This document shows positions 16,629-24,972 of a stretch of 38,500 nucleotides of DNA, piece after piece. The translations under genes and the position numbers were made by a program. Below the pieces are notes generated by a model. The model did no database searches and had not been told where the DNA came from. It saw only the letters and a program-made list of their open reading frames with translations. The stretch's first letter is position 1. Every line of letters starts with the position of its first letter. The DNA is from Chromatiales bacterium (GTDB taxonomy: Bacteria > Pseudomonadota > Gammaproteobacteria > Chromatiales > Chromatiaceae), in contig JAKSBX010000280.1 in assembly GCA_022360905.1 (NCBI GenBank), positions 1-38,500 of the forward strand. Direction: 5' to 3'.

Positions 16629-16706
16629 TTATTAACTCGGCACTTTAATAGGTTAGGGGTTCCAAGAAAACCCTGAACGTAACCTATTAAGGTACCGGGT
16701 TAATAA
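16629..16706. repeat. 78-bp imperfect palindrome, MITE-like
   Basis: Two 27-base arms (16629-16655 and 16680-16706) match as inverted repeats at 24 of 27 positions, around a 24-base centre. The outer ends are TTATTAAC and GTTAATAA. The right arm overlaps the 3' end of the minus-strand coding fragment at 16687-16935. No clear target-site duplication is visible. It could be a miniature inverted-repeat element, or an extended hairpin acting as a terminator, although neither side has a T-run. Part of the gene-poor stretch 16562-17097. Confidence 0.65.
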
Positions 16707-16935
16707 GATACGTTTTGACACAGATAACATCACCATTCCCATCATAAGTGACTTCTACATCTCTGTTTTCGGATGGAATAGCATATAGGATATTTTTTTG
16801 TCCTTCTGGTCCACTTACTAAGTCTCCTCCTGTACCTCCCTCTTGAGCTAAAACATACTTAGTACAAGGTGACCAAGAAATACCATTGAGTAATCGATAT
16901 TGGTATTGAGGAACGTCATCGTTTGAAAAGAAGAT
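16687..16935 (-). pseudogene. Unrecognised coding fragment without a start
   Basis: Reading the minus strand gives about 82 open codons between an in-frame TGA (just upstream of 16935) and TAA at 16687-16689. The product contains RLLNGISWSPCTKYVLAQEG, then GGDLVSGPEG, ILYAIPSENRDVEVTYDG and GDVICVKTYLINPVP. Composition looks like real protein, but there is no ATG, GTG or TTG codon near the beginning, so this is probably the 3' remnant of a larger gene. I do not recognise the family. Codons are AT-rich compared with the neighbouring operons, consistent with transfer. Confidence 0.4.
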
Positions 16936-17097
16936 TCAGACGCTCAGATTCAAGGCTAGTAACTGACTGGTAAATGAACTTTCTAACCACCCAATGATTT
17001 GAATAACATGTTTTCACATGGTTCGAACGCTAAACCAAAGATTTGTTGCCTGTGGCCGCTAATTAGCCCAGATAAAGGGTATTCCAAAGAGATCATC

Positions 17098-17544
17098 ATG
17101 AATCTGAAGTCAGTCAAGATAAACTGGATTGTGCTGCCCATTCTGCTGTTATCAGTGGCAGCCGTTGAAGCGGAGATATTCAGGTGGACCGATGAGCATG
17201 GAAAGGTTCATTTCTCTGACAAACAACCGGCTGATGCTGAAGCCAGTGAAGTAAAACTTAGGATCAATACCATTAAAAGTGTCAGTTTTGACAGATCCAT
17301 TTTCAATTTCGGCAAGAAAGTGGTGATCTACAGCACAGAGTGGTGTGGCTATTGTGATAAGGCTAAACGCTATTTCAAGCGGAAAAAGATTAGATATACC
17401 GAATACGATATTGAAAAGAGCAATAAGGCAAAAAGGCAATATAAGAAGATGGGCGCTACCGGCGTGCCGGTTATCCTGGTCGGTAAACGACGGATGAATG
17501 GATTCAGTGAAGCTGGGTTTGAGAAAATTTATAACAAGCCGTAG
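17098..17544 (+). CDS. DUF4124-glutaredoxin fusion, exported
   Basis: 148 residues from the ATG at 17098; the frame is open further upstream (16999), but only the shorter form gives a signal peptide (about 1-25, ending VEAE). A DUF4124 segment follows (EIFRWTDEHGKVHFSDKQP). Residues about 75-148 form a glutaredoxin domain with WCGYC (C83-x2-C86), cis-proline GVPVI and VGKRRMNGF. Probably a thiol-disulfide protein of the envelope. A recognised architecture in gammaproteobacteria. Convergent with the NadE-like gene. Confidence 0.87.
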   Translation: MNLKSVKINWIVLPILLLSVAAVEAEIFRWTDEHGKVHFSDKQPADAEASEVKLRINTIKSVSFDRSIFNFGKKVVIYSTEWCGYCDKAKRYFKRKKIRYTEYDIEKSNKAKRQYKKMGATGVPVILVGKRRMNGFSEAGFEKIYNKP

Positions 17545-17565
17545 TTAATTTTTCTGGGCAAATAA

Positions 17566-17599
17566 GGATGGGCAGGCTCAATTGAGCCACTGCCCATCC
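17566..17599. terminator. Shared hairpin between convergent genes
   Basis: GGATGGGCAG (17566-17575) and CTGCCCATCC (17590-17599) form a perfect 10-bp stem; the loop itself is palindromic (GCTCAATTGAGC). On the minus strand it is followed by CTTATTT, so it may end transcription from both sides. Confidence 0.65.
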
Positions 17600-17627
17600 A
17601 TTCTAAGAAGTGATATCTAACAGGCTA

Positions 17628-18623
17628 TTACAGATCCAGCTCAGCGATCGGATCGATCAAATAGGGCTTAGCATGCAGGTAGTGGGTGGTTTTACGCTTA
17701 TTGTCGATGTCCTGCTTGACGAATTTGGCCTGGTCTTCGCTGATACCCAGCATTTCGGCCAACTCTTCCGCTGTCGCACCATGGTTATGTGCCCATAAGG
17801 CCTTGTCCATCTCCTGGTAGGGCAGGGCAAAGTAGAATTCATCCTGGCCCTGAGGCAGGCTATAGGTATCGGTGGTGGGAATGGCGTCGCAGATTGAGTC
17901 CGGTAGTCCCAGGTGTTTTGCCAAGGCGTAGACCTGGGTTTTATAAAGATGGGCGATCGGTTTCACATCGGCCGAGCCGTCACCGTTCTTAACGAAAAAG
18001 CCCTGGTCATATTCGAGCCGGTTGGGGGTGCCGACTACTGCGTAGTTTAATCGGTCAGCGTGATAATATTCGATGGTTTTGCGGATGCGCTGCTTGTAGT
18101 TGGTGGCGGCGACGATCTGCAGATACTCCCGAAGATCGAGACGTTTCTCCTGCAAGTTACCTGCCGGATCCTGTACTACCAGCATGAAATGGTTAACCTG
18201 GCCATCGATGCCGCCTTTGATCACAATCTTGTTTTTCCAGCCATCGGCATATTCCGGAAAGGTCTTTTTGATCGCTTCGTCACGGGCATCGTAACAGCCG
18301 ATCGCTTCAAGGGTGGAAGCGATGTTGTGCTGGGTGCTCTCAACACCGAGGTGTTGGATCAGCTGGCTGCTTCTGGATTGGGTGTCTTCCGCGGAATCCA
18401 CCTCGGGGAGTTGCATGAAAAAACACTTCTTGGGACCGATTGCCCGCACCGCCAGCGCCGCGGAGACCGAGCTGTCGATGCCACCCGAAACGGCAACCAC
18501 CAAACCACGTTTTCTGAGTTTGCTGCGCAGTAGTTCACGCATGGTTTCACAGATATGCTCTGCGGCTTGTTCACGGTCGAAATTGAGAACCTCGGCTTCG
18601 TACCGTTCTGAAAAAGATTGCAT
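17628..18623 (-). CDS. NAD synthetase-like enzyme with a large insertion
   Basis: About 331 residues from the ATG at 18623, chosen for the GGGGAG site before it. The adenylating core is NadE-like: VAVSGGIDSSVSAALA (PP-loop about 46-52), NYKQRIRKTIEYY, VVGTPNRLEYDQGFFVKNGDGSADVKPIAHLYKTQVYALA and the late PYQEMD. It is longer than ammonia-dependent NadE (about 275); much of the excess is an insertion around residues 113-168, including KNKIVIKGGIDGQVNHFMLV. There is no nitrilase-type glutaminase domain. Last gene of an asnB-ACP-ligase run with a 155-base gap before it. It may make NAD from nicotinate adenine dinucleotide, or have been recruited to amidate another acid. Confidence 0.8.
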   Translation of the reverse strand: MQSFSERYEAEVLNFDREQAAEHICETMRELLRSKLRKRGLVVAVSGGIDSSVSAALAVRAIGPKKCFFMQLPEVDSAEDTQSRSSQLIQHLGVESTQHNIASTLEAIGCYDARDEAIKKTFPEYADGWKNKIVIKGGIDGQVNHFMLVVQDPAGNLQEKRLDLREYLQIVAATNYKQRIRKTIEYYHADRLNYAVVGTPNRLEYDQGFFVKNGDGSADVKPIAHLYKTQVYALAKHLGLPDSICDAIPTTDTYSLPQGQDEFYFALPYQEMDKALWAHNHGATAEELAEMLGISEDQAKFVKQDIDNKRKTTHYLHAKPYLIDPIAELDL

Positions 18624-18778
18624 GCTGTTTCTCCCCTTGATTCTGTTTTTGCCCATCCGGTATGCGACTGACAGCGCTACAGGTTAGGTTATGCTAATTT
18701 CCAATTGCTTAAAAATTCGATTTGCTGATTGTCTGTATCTATACCGGTTGTCCAAATCCCAGCATGTCCGCAACCTGT

Positions 18779-20320
18779 TCACGCTTTTGCTTTAGACTGC
18801 AGTTGAAACTTTTGAATCTTTCCCGAAGCTGTTTTCGGGAGTTCTGAAATAAATTCAATGCTCTTTGGGATCTTGTAGATTGCCAGGTTCTGTTTACAGT
18901 GCCGCTGAATCACTTTTTTGTCTGTCTGCTGGTCGTCTTTGGGGACAATGAAAGCCTTGATGATCTCACCCAGCATCTCGTCCGGTACCCCTACAACGGC
19001 GACTTCCATGACACAGTCGAGTTCCTGGATCACCTCTTCAATCTCTTTTGGACTGATGCGGTTGGCGCCGCTTTTGATCATGTCGGATGAACGGCCATCG
19101 ATGTAGAGATAGCCATCCTCATCGGTATGCGCCAGATCACCGGTATAGAGCCAACCATTCTTTAAAACCTGAGCGCTCTTTTCCGTATCGCGCCAATAGC
19201 CCTGCATGATGTTTTCACCCGAGGCACAAATCTCTCCGGTTACGCCCGGCGCGGTTACCTTGCCCTGTTTGTCGCGTACTTCGATTTTGGTATCGGGTAT
19301 GGCAATGCCGATCGAACCCCGTTTTTCACAAATCTGCTCAGGTGGCAGATAGGTCAGGCGCGCACTGGCCTCGGTCTGGCCATACATGATGAAGATCTGA
19401 GTTTTGGGCAACGCAGCGAGCAGCTTATCGGTGAGTGCCGGGGCCATGGCACCGCCGGCCTGGGTCAGGTATCTCAGATTACTGAGATCGTAGTCGCTCA
19501 GATTAACCCGCCCGAGCAGTAGGGCAAAGGTGGACGGTACGCCGGAAAAGCCGCTCACAGCCTCGTTTGCAATGCGCTCCACCACCCGGTGTGGGTAGAC
19601 CAGGTTGTTTTCCAGAATCAGTGATCCACCCACAGCAAGATGGGTATGCAGCACCGAGTTGCCATAGGAGTAGTAGAAGGGCAGTACATTGAGAATACTG
19701 TCCTCGCTGCTCAGTTGCAGATATTTCTGAATCGAATCGATATTGGCACTCAGATTGGCGTGACTGAGGGTCACCCCTTTGGGACTGCCGGTGGTTCCGG
19801 AGGTGTAGATGATCGAAGCTAAATCGGTGGGTGAGAGGGCCAGGTCAGGCATGGATCTCTGTTTTTGCGTGACTGCCGCCCAGGGTATATGGCCTTCTGA
19901 AGAGTGTTCCGACTTGGAGTCTCCAACGCTGATCAGCTCAACACTCTGATCGAGTCTGTCGACGATTTCGGCTAATTCCCCGTGTCCCTGATCGACAAAC
20001 AGCCACCTGGCATTGGAGTGATCGGTCCAATTGAGTATGTCCCGCGCTTTTGCCTGGGTATTAAGTGCTACGGTGACGCCTCCAGCCGCCCAGATACCAT
20101 AGAATACTGCAGCATAATTGGCCGAATTGGTGACCACCATGGCCACCCGGTCACCCTTGTTCAGGCCGGCTTCGAGCAGATAACCGGCGACCTGGGCAAT
20201 CGCTGCCTGGAGCTGCCTGTAGCTGTATTGCCCGGATGCATCCGCGATCGCAAGCTTGTCCGGGAAGCTTTCCGCGATCGTTTTGAAACGATCGATCAAT
20301 GGCAACGCAGCGGCTGTCAC
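18779..20320 (-). CDS. AMP-forming acyl ligase (ANL superfamily)
   Basis: 513 residues, GTG start. Activates a carboxylic acid as acyl-AMP and transfers it to a thiol, here plausibly the neighbouring carrier protein. Landmarks: IIYTSGTTGSPKGVTLSHANL (P-loop), MYGQTEASARLTYLPP, LYTGDLAHTDEDGYLYIDGRSSDMIKSGANRISPKEIEEV and the catalytic Lys region ELPKTASGKIQKF. The start is 1 base past the ACP stop, with AAGAG inside the ACP end, so translation is coupled to the ACP. It resembles ligases associated with exosortase gene sets, but no exosortase is present. Substrate unknown. Confidence 0.88.
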   Translation of the reverse strand: MTAAALPLIDRFKTIAESFPDKLAIADASGQYSYRQLQAAIAQVAGYLLEAGLNKGDRVAMVVTNSANYAAVFYGIWAAGGVTVALNTQAKARDILNWTDHSNARWLFVDQGHGELAEIVDRLDQSVELISVGDSKSEHSSEGHIPWAAVTQKQRSMPDLALSPTDLASIIYTSGTTGSPKGVTLSHANLSANIDSIQKYLQLSSEDSILNVLPFYYSYGNSVLHTHLAVGGSLILENNLVYPHRVVERIANEAVSGFSGVPSTFALLLGRVNLSDYDLSNLRYLTQAGGAMAPALTDKLLAALPKTQIFIMYGQTEASARLTYLPPEQICEKRGSIGIAIPDTKIEVRDKQGKVTAPGVTGEICASGENIMQGYWRDTEKSAQVLKNGWLYTGDLAHTDEDGYLYIDGRSSDMIKSGANRISPKEIEEVIQELDCVMEVAVVGVPDEMLGEIIKAFIVPKDDQQTDKKVIQRHCKQNLAIYKIPKSIEFISELPKTASGKIQKFQLQSKAKA

Positions 20321-20321
20321 T

Positions 20322-20567
20322 CTATTGGCTCTTACGTCCGATGAAAGCGACGATATTATTCACAGAATCAAGGTTTTCCGGGACCATCTCAGTATCCTCG
20401 ACCTTGATACTGAATTCGTCTTCGAGAAAATAGATCACTTCCAGAATACCGGTTGAGTCGAGGATACCCTTATCCAGGAAGGAGTCCCCACTATCCAGGG
20501 CTGATTGGTCGTCGGTGAACAAATAGTTTTCCAGGATATAGTTTCTGATCTGCGCTTCTGCTGACAT
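20322..20567 (-). CDS. Acyl carrier protein
   Basis: 81 residues, acidic. The 4'-phosphopantetheine site is in GILDSTGILEVIYFLED (Ser38), with DSFLDKGILDS before it and FSIKVEDTEMVPENLDSVNNIVAFI after it, as in stand-alone carriers of ligase-carrier pairs. It is followed 1 base later by the ligase gene, so it is probably loaded by it. It is not the fatty-acid AcpP, which has DSLD at this site and a different gene context. Confidence 0.9.
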   Translation of the reverse strand: MSAEAQIRNYILENYLFTDDQSALDSGDSFLDKGILDSTGILEVIYFLEDEFSIKVEDTEMVPENLDSVNNIVAFIGRKSQ

Positions 20568-20731
20568 GGGGATTCCTAAAGGTCTGATAATAGTTTGATG
20601 TCGGAATGATACTTGATTAAAAAGCTCAAAAAAACGTTAAATAATCACTTCACTACTGTCCTATTCGTGTGCGGCGGTACACTAGCCGTTATCGGACAGC
20701 CCCGGGCTATCTGAAGTCTCACCAGGATCTT

Positions 20732-22660
20732 CTATTCAGGATTGCCACGAATAAACTGGTCATCGACCAGCATGGTGGAGAGTATGCCGACAAAAGCCAT
20801 GTTGTCACCGAATCCCAGTGCCTTGCCTCTGGCGCATTTCTTCAGCAGCATGTTGGTCGCTTTGGGATTGAAATAGCCCGCCTGTTTGATCCGCGCCTCG
20901 CTGAACAGCTCTTCCACATAGTCCAGGGGCTTGCCGTCTTTGAAAAAGGATTGGCTATCCGGCGCCCGATAGGGCTGCTTGCTGCGGCTTCGGATGCTCT
21001 CCGGTATTAGACCCTTCATGGTCTTTTTCAGCATGTATTTTTCATTCAAACCCATGATTTTGTAGCGGCTGGGCAGCTTCGCGGCAAACTCAATCACCCG
21101 GTGGTCGAGAAACGGAAAACGACCTTCGATGGAGTTGGCCATCGCCACCCGGTCACCCTGGGAGCAGAGCAGGTAGCCGGCCAGCAGGGTGTGGGCTTCG
21201 ATATATTGGTCCTGGTTGAGAGGTTTCCACTGTTCAATATCTGCCGGCAAAATCCTTTCAATGGTCGAGTAGTCTACGGCCGGTACGGCTGTCCTGGCCT
21301 CATCGGAGAAGAACTGCATGATGCGTTGGGTCGTCGCCCAGCGGGGGATATGGGCAAAGAAGGACTTCTGCAGGTGCTCCAGGCCTTGCTGAAAAAAGCG
21401 CTGGGTAAAGGCGCCGCTGGCTGTTGGCGAGTGTTTGAGGTAGGGATAGAGGCGCTGCAGGATGAGCGGCCGCCACTCGGATTCAGGGGCATGGCTCCAG
21501 AAGCGCCTTACTTTGGCCTCTTTGAAAATATCGTAGCCACCGAACACCTCATCGGCCCCTTCGCCGGTTAAAACCACCTTGTAATCCGCCTCACGTACCG
21601 CGCCCGAGAGCAGCATCAGCGGTGTTGGTGCCGTGCGGACAATGGCCGTTTCTGCGTGTCGTATGACCCTGGGGAAAGCCTCGCCGATATCGGAGCGTTT
21701 ACACAGCACATGGGTATGGTGTGTACCAAGATAATCCACCAGATCCTGTTGGAAACCACTCTCATCGAACTCCTCATCCTCAAAGCCGATGGAGAAGGTA
21801 CGTAGCGGCGTGTCGGTGTAGTTTTTGATCAGTGAGGTCAGTACGGAAGAGTCGAGTCCGCCACTCAGATAGGCACCGACCGGGACGTCGGAGCGCAGTT
21901 GCAGCCTCACCGAGTCGATCATCAGGTTGCGCAGCTCTTCGGCCCAATCATCGGCTGATTTGTCGTGATCGATCTTTTCGTTGGGGAAGTCCCAGTCCCA
22001 GTAGCGATCGATGCGGATTTCTCCCTGTTCGATCACCATCAGGCAGCCTGGAGGCAGCACCTGAATGTTTTCGAACAGTGAGTTCGGCGGCAGCGCGCTC
22101 CAGAATGTAAAAACCTCCTGCAGTGCCGTGAGGTTGATGCTTTTGCTGATCGCGGGATGGGTGAACAGGGATTTCGCCTCGGAGGCGAAATAGAGCCTGC
22201 CCCCGGTCTCTGTGTAGAACAGGGGCCGGATACCGGCTCGGTCCCGGGCAATTACCAGTCGTTGTTTGTTGTTGTCCCAAAGTGCGATCGCGAATTGTCC
22301 GTTGAGGTGATCGACAAACTTGTCCCCATACTGTTCGTAGAGGTGGACGATAACCTCGGTATCCGAGTGGGTATAGAACTGGTGGCCCTGTTTCTCCAGC
22401 GCTTCACGTAACTCCAGGTAGTTGAAGATTTCCCCGTTGAATACAACCTGGATGGTCTGATCTTCGTTATGGATCGGCTGATCACCCCCGGCCAGGTCGA
22501 TAATGCTGAGTCGCGCATGGGCCAAGCCAACCCGGTTATGGCAATAGAAGCCGTATCCATCAGGCCCACGGTGATGAACCGCGTGGATCATGCGTTCCAG
22601 TTCGTCTCTGGAGGGTGACGCACCGCCGTTGAGATTCAGAATGCCTGCTATACCGCACAT
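20732..22660 (-). CDS. AsnB-type glutamine-hydrolysing amidotransferase
   Basis: 642 residues. The N-terminal class II glutaminase starts MCGIAGILNLNGG, so Cys2 is the nucleophile, with RLSIIDLAGGDQPI, VFNGEIFNY and the HSDTEV segment. The synthetase half has PVGAYLSGGLDSSVLTS (PP-loop), FSIGFEDEEFDESGF and LTGEGADEVFGGYDIF. The C-terminal part continues through SIEGRFPFLDHRVIEFAAKLP. Longer than E. coli AsnB (554), as in paralogues that amidate cell-wall or polysaccharide substrates. First gene of the four-gene block; the gap to the ACP gene is 164 bases. Could amidate free Asp or a carrier- or lipid-linked acid. Confidence 0.9.
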   Translation of the reverse strand: MCGIAGILNLNGGASPSRDELERMIHAVHHRGPDGYGFYCHNRVGLAHARLSIIDLAGGDQPIHNEDQTIQVVFNGEIFNYLELREALEKQGHQFYTHSDTEVIVHLYEQYGDKFVDHLNGQFAIALWDNNKQRLVIARDRAGIRPLFYTETGGRLYFASEAKSLFTHPAISKSINLTALQEVFTFWSALPPNSLFENIQVLPPGCLMVIEQGEIRIDRYWDWDFPNEKIDHDKSADDWAEELRNLMIDSVRLQLRSDVPVGAYLSGGLDSSVLTSLIKNYTDTPLRTFSIGFEDEEFDESGFQQDLVDYLGTHHTHVLCKRSDIGEAFPRVIRHAETAIVRTAPTPLMLLSGAVREADYKVVLTGEGADEVFGGYDIFKEAKVRRFWSHAPESEWRPLILQRLYPYLKHSPTASGAFTQRFFQQGLEHLQKSFFAHIPRWATTQRIMQFFSDEARTAVPAVDYSTIERILPADIEQWKPLNQDQYIEAHTLLAGYLLCSQGDRVAMANSIEGRFPFLDHRVIEFAAKLPSRYKIMGLNEKYMLKKTMKGLIPESIRSRSKQPYRAPDSQSFFKDGKPLDYVEELFSEARIKQAGYFNPKATNMLLKKCARGKALGFGDNMAFVGILSTMLVDDQFIRGNPE

Positions 22661-22850
22661 TTTTTCTTTTTGGGTCCTTTATCAATCGGGTGTTACGGGG
22701 CTGTTTGCTGCGTATCTCTAGCGGCCCTGCGTCAGGGACTTTAACATGCTCAAAGGGGTGTTGCCGATAGGGGGGCTTGTTAAAACAGATATCTGGCAGA
22801 CTACCTTCAAATAATCAGTATGTTAGGCAAGTTTGACCCATTCGCTTTCG

Positions 22851-22868
22851 GTCATCCCGAGGGATGAC
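22851..22868 (-). terminator. Short GC hairpin downstream of iorB
   Basis: GTCATCCC and GGGATGAC form a perfect 8-bp stem with a 2-base centre, 4 bases past the end of the IorB-like gene. There is no T-run, and the tiny loop makes folding doubtful. The 212-base spacer up to the asnB start shows nothing else clear. Confidence 0.35.
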
Positions 22869-22872
22869 GGAA

Positions 22873-24972
22873 TTAAGAAGTGCCGTTAAGTTCCATGGGC
22901 AAGTCGATCACCGGTTTTCCATGGGCGGACAGCAGCGCATTGGCCAGTGCCGGAGCCAACGGAGGTACTCCGGGCTCACCGACACCACCCGGGTCCAGCT
23001 GACTGTTGGTGATGATCACCTCGATTGGTGGCGTCTCTTTAAAACTCAGGATCGGGGAGTCATGAAAATTGTGTTGCTCGACCCGCCCGTTTTTCAGGCT
23101 GATCGGCGGTTTAAGCGCGGCACTCAGAGCGTAAATGACTGAACCCTCCAACTGGGCTTTGATGGTATCCGGATTGATGGCAGTGCCGCAGTCGATCACA
23201 CAGGTGATCTTGCCCAGCTTGAGGTTCTGGTCATCGAGCCTGATCAATTCAACGATCTCGGCCACATGGCTGCCGAAACTTGAGTGGACAGCACAACCCA
23301 ATAGCCGTCGTTGATCCTGTTGATGCCAGGAGGCCGCCTCCGCGGCCTTGTGTAGAACCGCTTTCAATCTCGGTTCTGTCAGCAATTTCAGGCGCAGCTC
23401 CAGCGGGCTCTGCCCGCCTGCCAGGGCAAGTTCATCAAAAAAATGCTCTATGGCGTAGGCGTTGTAGTGATTGGAGACAGAGCGCCAGGGTCCGATCGGT
23501 ACCGGTGAGTCGAGCCTCAACATCTCGACCCGGACATGGGGAATATCATAGGGTAGGGTATCAGCCCCGTATTTGCTCGACTGCAGTCCGGTGATCCGAT
23601 GGTGCCAGGCCTGAGGGTTACCGGCTTCATCCAAGCTGCCCCGCAGACGATGTTGGGTCAAGGGATGATAGTGATCGTGCTGGACATCTTCCTCTCGTGG
23701 CCAGACCAGTTGTACCGACCGCTTGAGACGATGGGCGATTTTTACCGCCTGGGTGACATAATCCTGTTTGATCCGTCGTCCAAATCCGCCGCCCAACAGG
23801 GGGGTAACAATTTCAATTCGAGCCTCGAGTTCAGCCTCTGTGGCTTGCGGCACGAGTAATTTCAGTGCCTTGACTGCACTGGCTTTGGCACTGGTGGGTG
23901 ATTGGGTCGGTGCCCAGATGCTGTATTGCCCATCTTCAACCCCCACTGTGCAGTTCATCGGTTCCGGGGTCATATGGGCCTGGAAGGGGAGTCGATACTC
24001 AGATGCGATGGGATTCCGGGCGGAATTCAGCCGAGCCATGGCATCACCCCGTTCCAGGATCAGGCTGGGCTTCTCTGAGGTTTCACCGCTCAGTCGCTGA
24101 ATGATATTGTCGCTATTCAGCTGTGCGGTTTTGCCTTCATGCCACTCGATTTTCAGGGCTTTTCTGGCCTGGAACGCCTGCCAGGTACTCTTTGCCACGA
24201 CCACCACACCTTCCCCAATATCGAAGCAGTCGATGATGCCGGCTCTCCGTTTGATTTCTGCGCCATTGAAGTGTTTGGTTGTCCCGCCGAACACAGGGGA
24301 CTGGGCGATTGTGGCATAGACCATACCGGGTAGCTTGATGTCAATGCCATATCGAGCTTTGCCATTGAGTTTATCCGCCAGATCCAAGCGGGTTACCGGG
24401 GTGCCGATCAGCTTGTAATTTTTGTGATGTTTCAGTTTTACGTTTTTAGGGATCGGCATTTCGGCGGCTCGACCCACCAGTTCCCCATAGCTTACCGATT
24501 TAGAGGAGGAAATATGGGTGATACGGGATTGGTGTGCCTGACAACGGTCAATCGGCGCCTTCAGAGATTCAGCGCCGGCTGTCAGTAGCATCTGTTTGGC
24601 AACGGCGCCCGCTTCCCTCAGGGTTTTCCAGTTTCTTCTGACACTGCGGCTTCCGCCGGTTCCCTGAAAGCCATAGGCCGGGTCGAGGGGGGCGTGTTCC
24701 ACCCGTACCTTCTGCCAATCCACTTCCAGCTCTTCGGCAATCAGCATTGAGAGTGAGGTGAAGGGACCCTGACCCATCTCCGATTCTGCGATGTAGAGTG
24801 TCACCACGCCATCGGTATCGATTTTCAGCCAGGCGTTCGGCTTGAACGATGGTTCGGTATCGGTTGCGGCAACGATCTCTCCGCTCCAGGCAATACCCAG
24901 AACCAGGGCCGAGCCGGCAGACAGGGCGCTCTTTTTCAGAAAAGCTCTTCTCTCTGGATTGAACGGCTTCAT
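22873..24972 (-). CDS. Molybdenum hydroxylase large subunit, IorB-like
   Basis: About 699 residues from the ATG at 24972, chosen because AAAGGAG precedes it and a Tat signal then stands at the N-terminus (RRAFLKK at 8-14, then a hydrophobic stretch to AATDTEP). Xanthine-oxidase family Mo-binding subunit of the isoquinoline-1-oxidoreductase beta type: SEMGQGPFTSLSMLIAEEL, FQGTGGSRSVRRNW, GKARYGIDIKLPGMVYATI, LLGGGFGRRIKQDYV and the catalytic-glutamate motif GGVGEPGVPPLAPAL. Oxidises an N-heterocycle or aldehyde in the periplasm, passing electrons through the Fe-S subunit. Overlaps the small subunit by 4 bases. No FAD subunit is present, as in IorAB. Confidence 0.88.
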   Translation of the reverse strand: MKPFNPERRAFLKKSALSAGSALVLGIAWSGEIVAATDTEPSFKPNAWLKIDTDGVVTLYIAESEMGQGPFTSLSMLIAEELEVDWQKVRVEHAPLDPAYGFQGTGGSRSVRRNWKTLREAGAVAKQMLLTAGAESLKAPIDRCQAHQSRITHISSSKSVSYGELVGRAAEMPIPKNVKLKHHKNYKLIGTPVTRLDLADKLNGKARYGIDIKLPGMVYATIAQSPVFGGTTKHFNGAEIKRRAGIIDCFDIGEGVVVVAKSTWQAFQARKALKIEWHEGKTAQLNSDNIIQRLSGETSEKPSLILERGDAMARLNSARNPIASEYRLPFQAHMTPEPMNCTVGVEDGQYSIWAPTQSPTSAKASAVKALKLLVPQATEAELEARIEIVTPLLGGGFGRRIKQDYVTQAVKIAHRLKRSVQLVWPREEDVQHDHYHPLTQHRLRGSLDEAGNPQAWHHRITGLQSSKYGADTLPYDIPHVRVEMLRLDSPVPIGPWRSVSNHYNAYAIEHFFDELALAGGQSPLELRLKLLTEPRLKAVLHKAAEAASWHQQDQRRLLGCAVHSSFGSHVAEIVELIRLDDQNLKLGKITCVIDCGTAINPDTIKAQLEGSVIYALSAALKPPISLKNGRVEQHNFHDSPILSFKETPPIEVIITNSQLDPGGVGEPGVPPLAPALANALLSAHGKPVIDLPMELNGTS

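Noticed and set aside
17628-22660. An exosortase/PEP-CTERM gene cluster
   Set aside because: Only the ligase, ACP and AsnB resemble parts of such sets; no exosortase, PEP-CTERM protein or chain-length genes are in the window.
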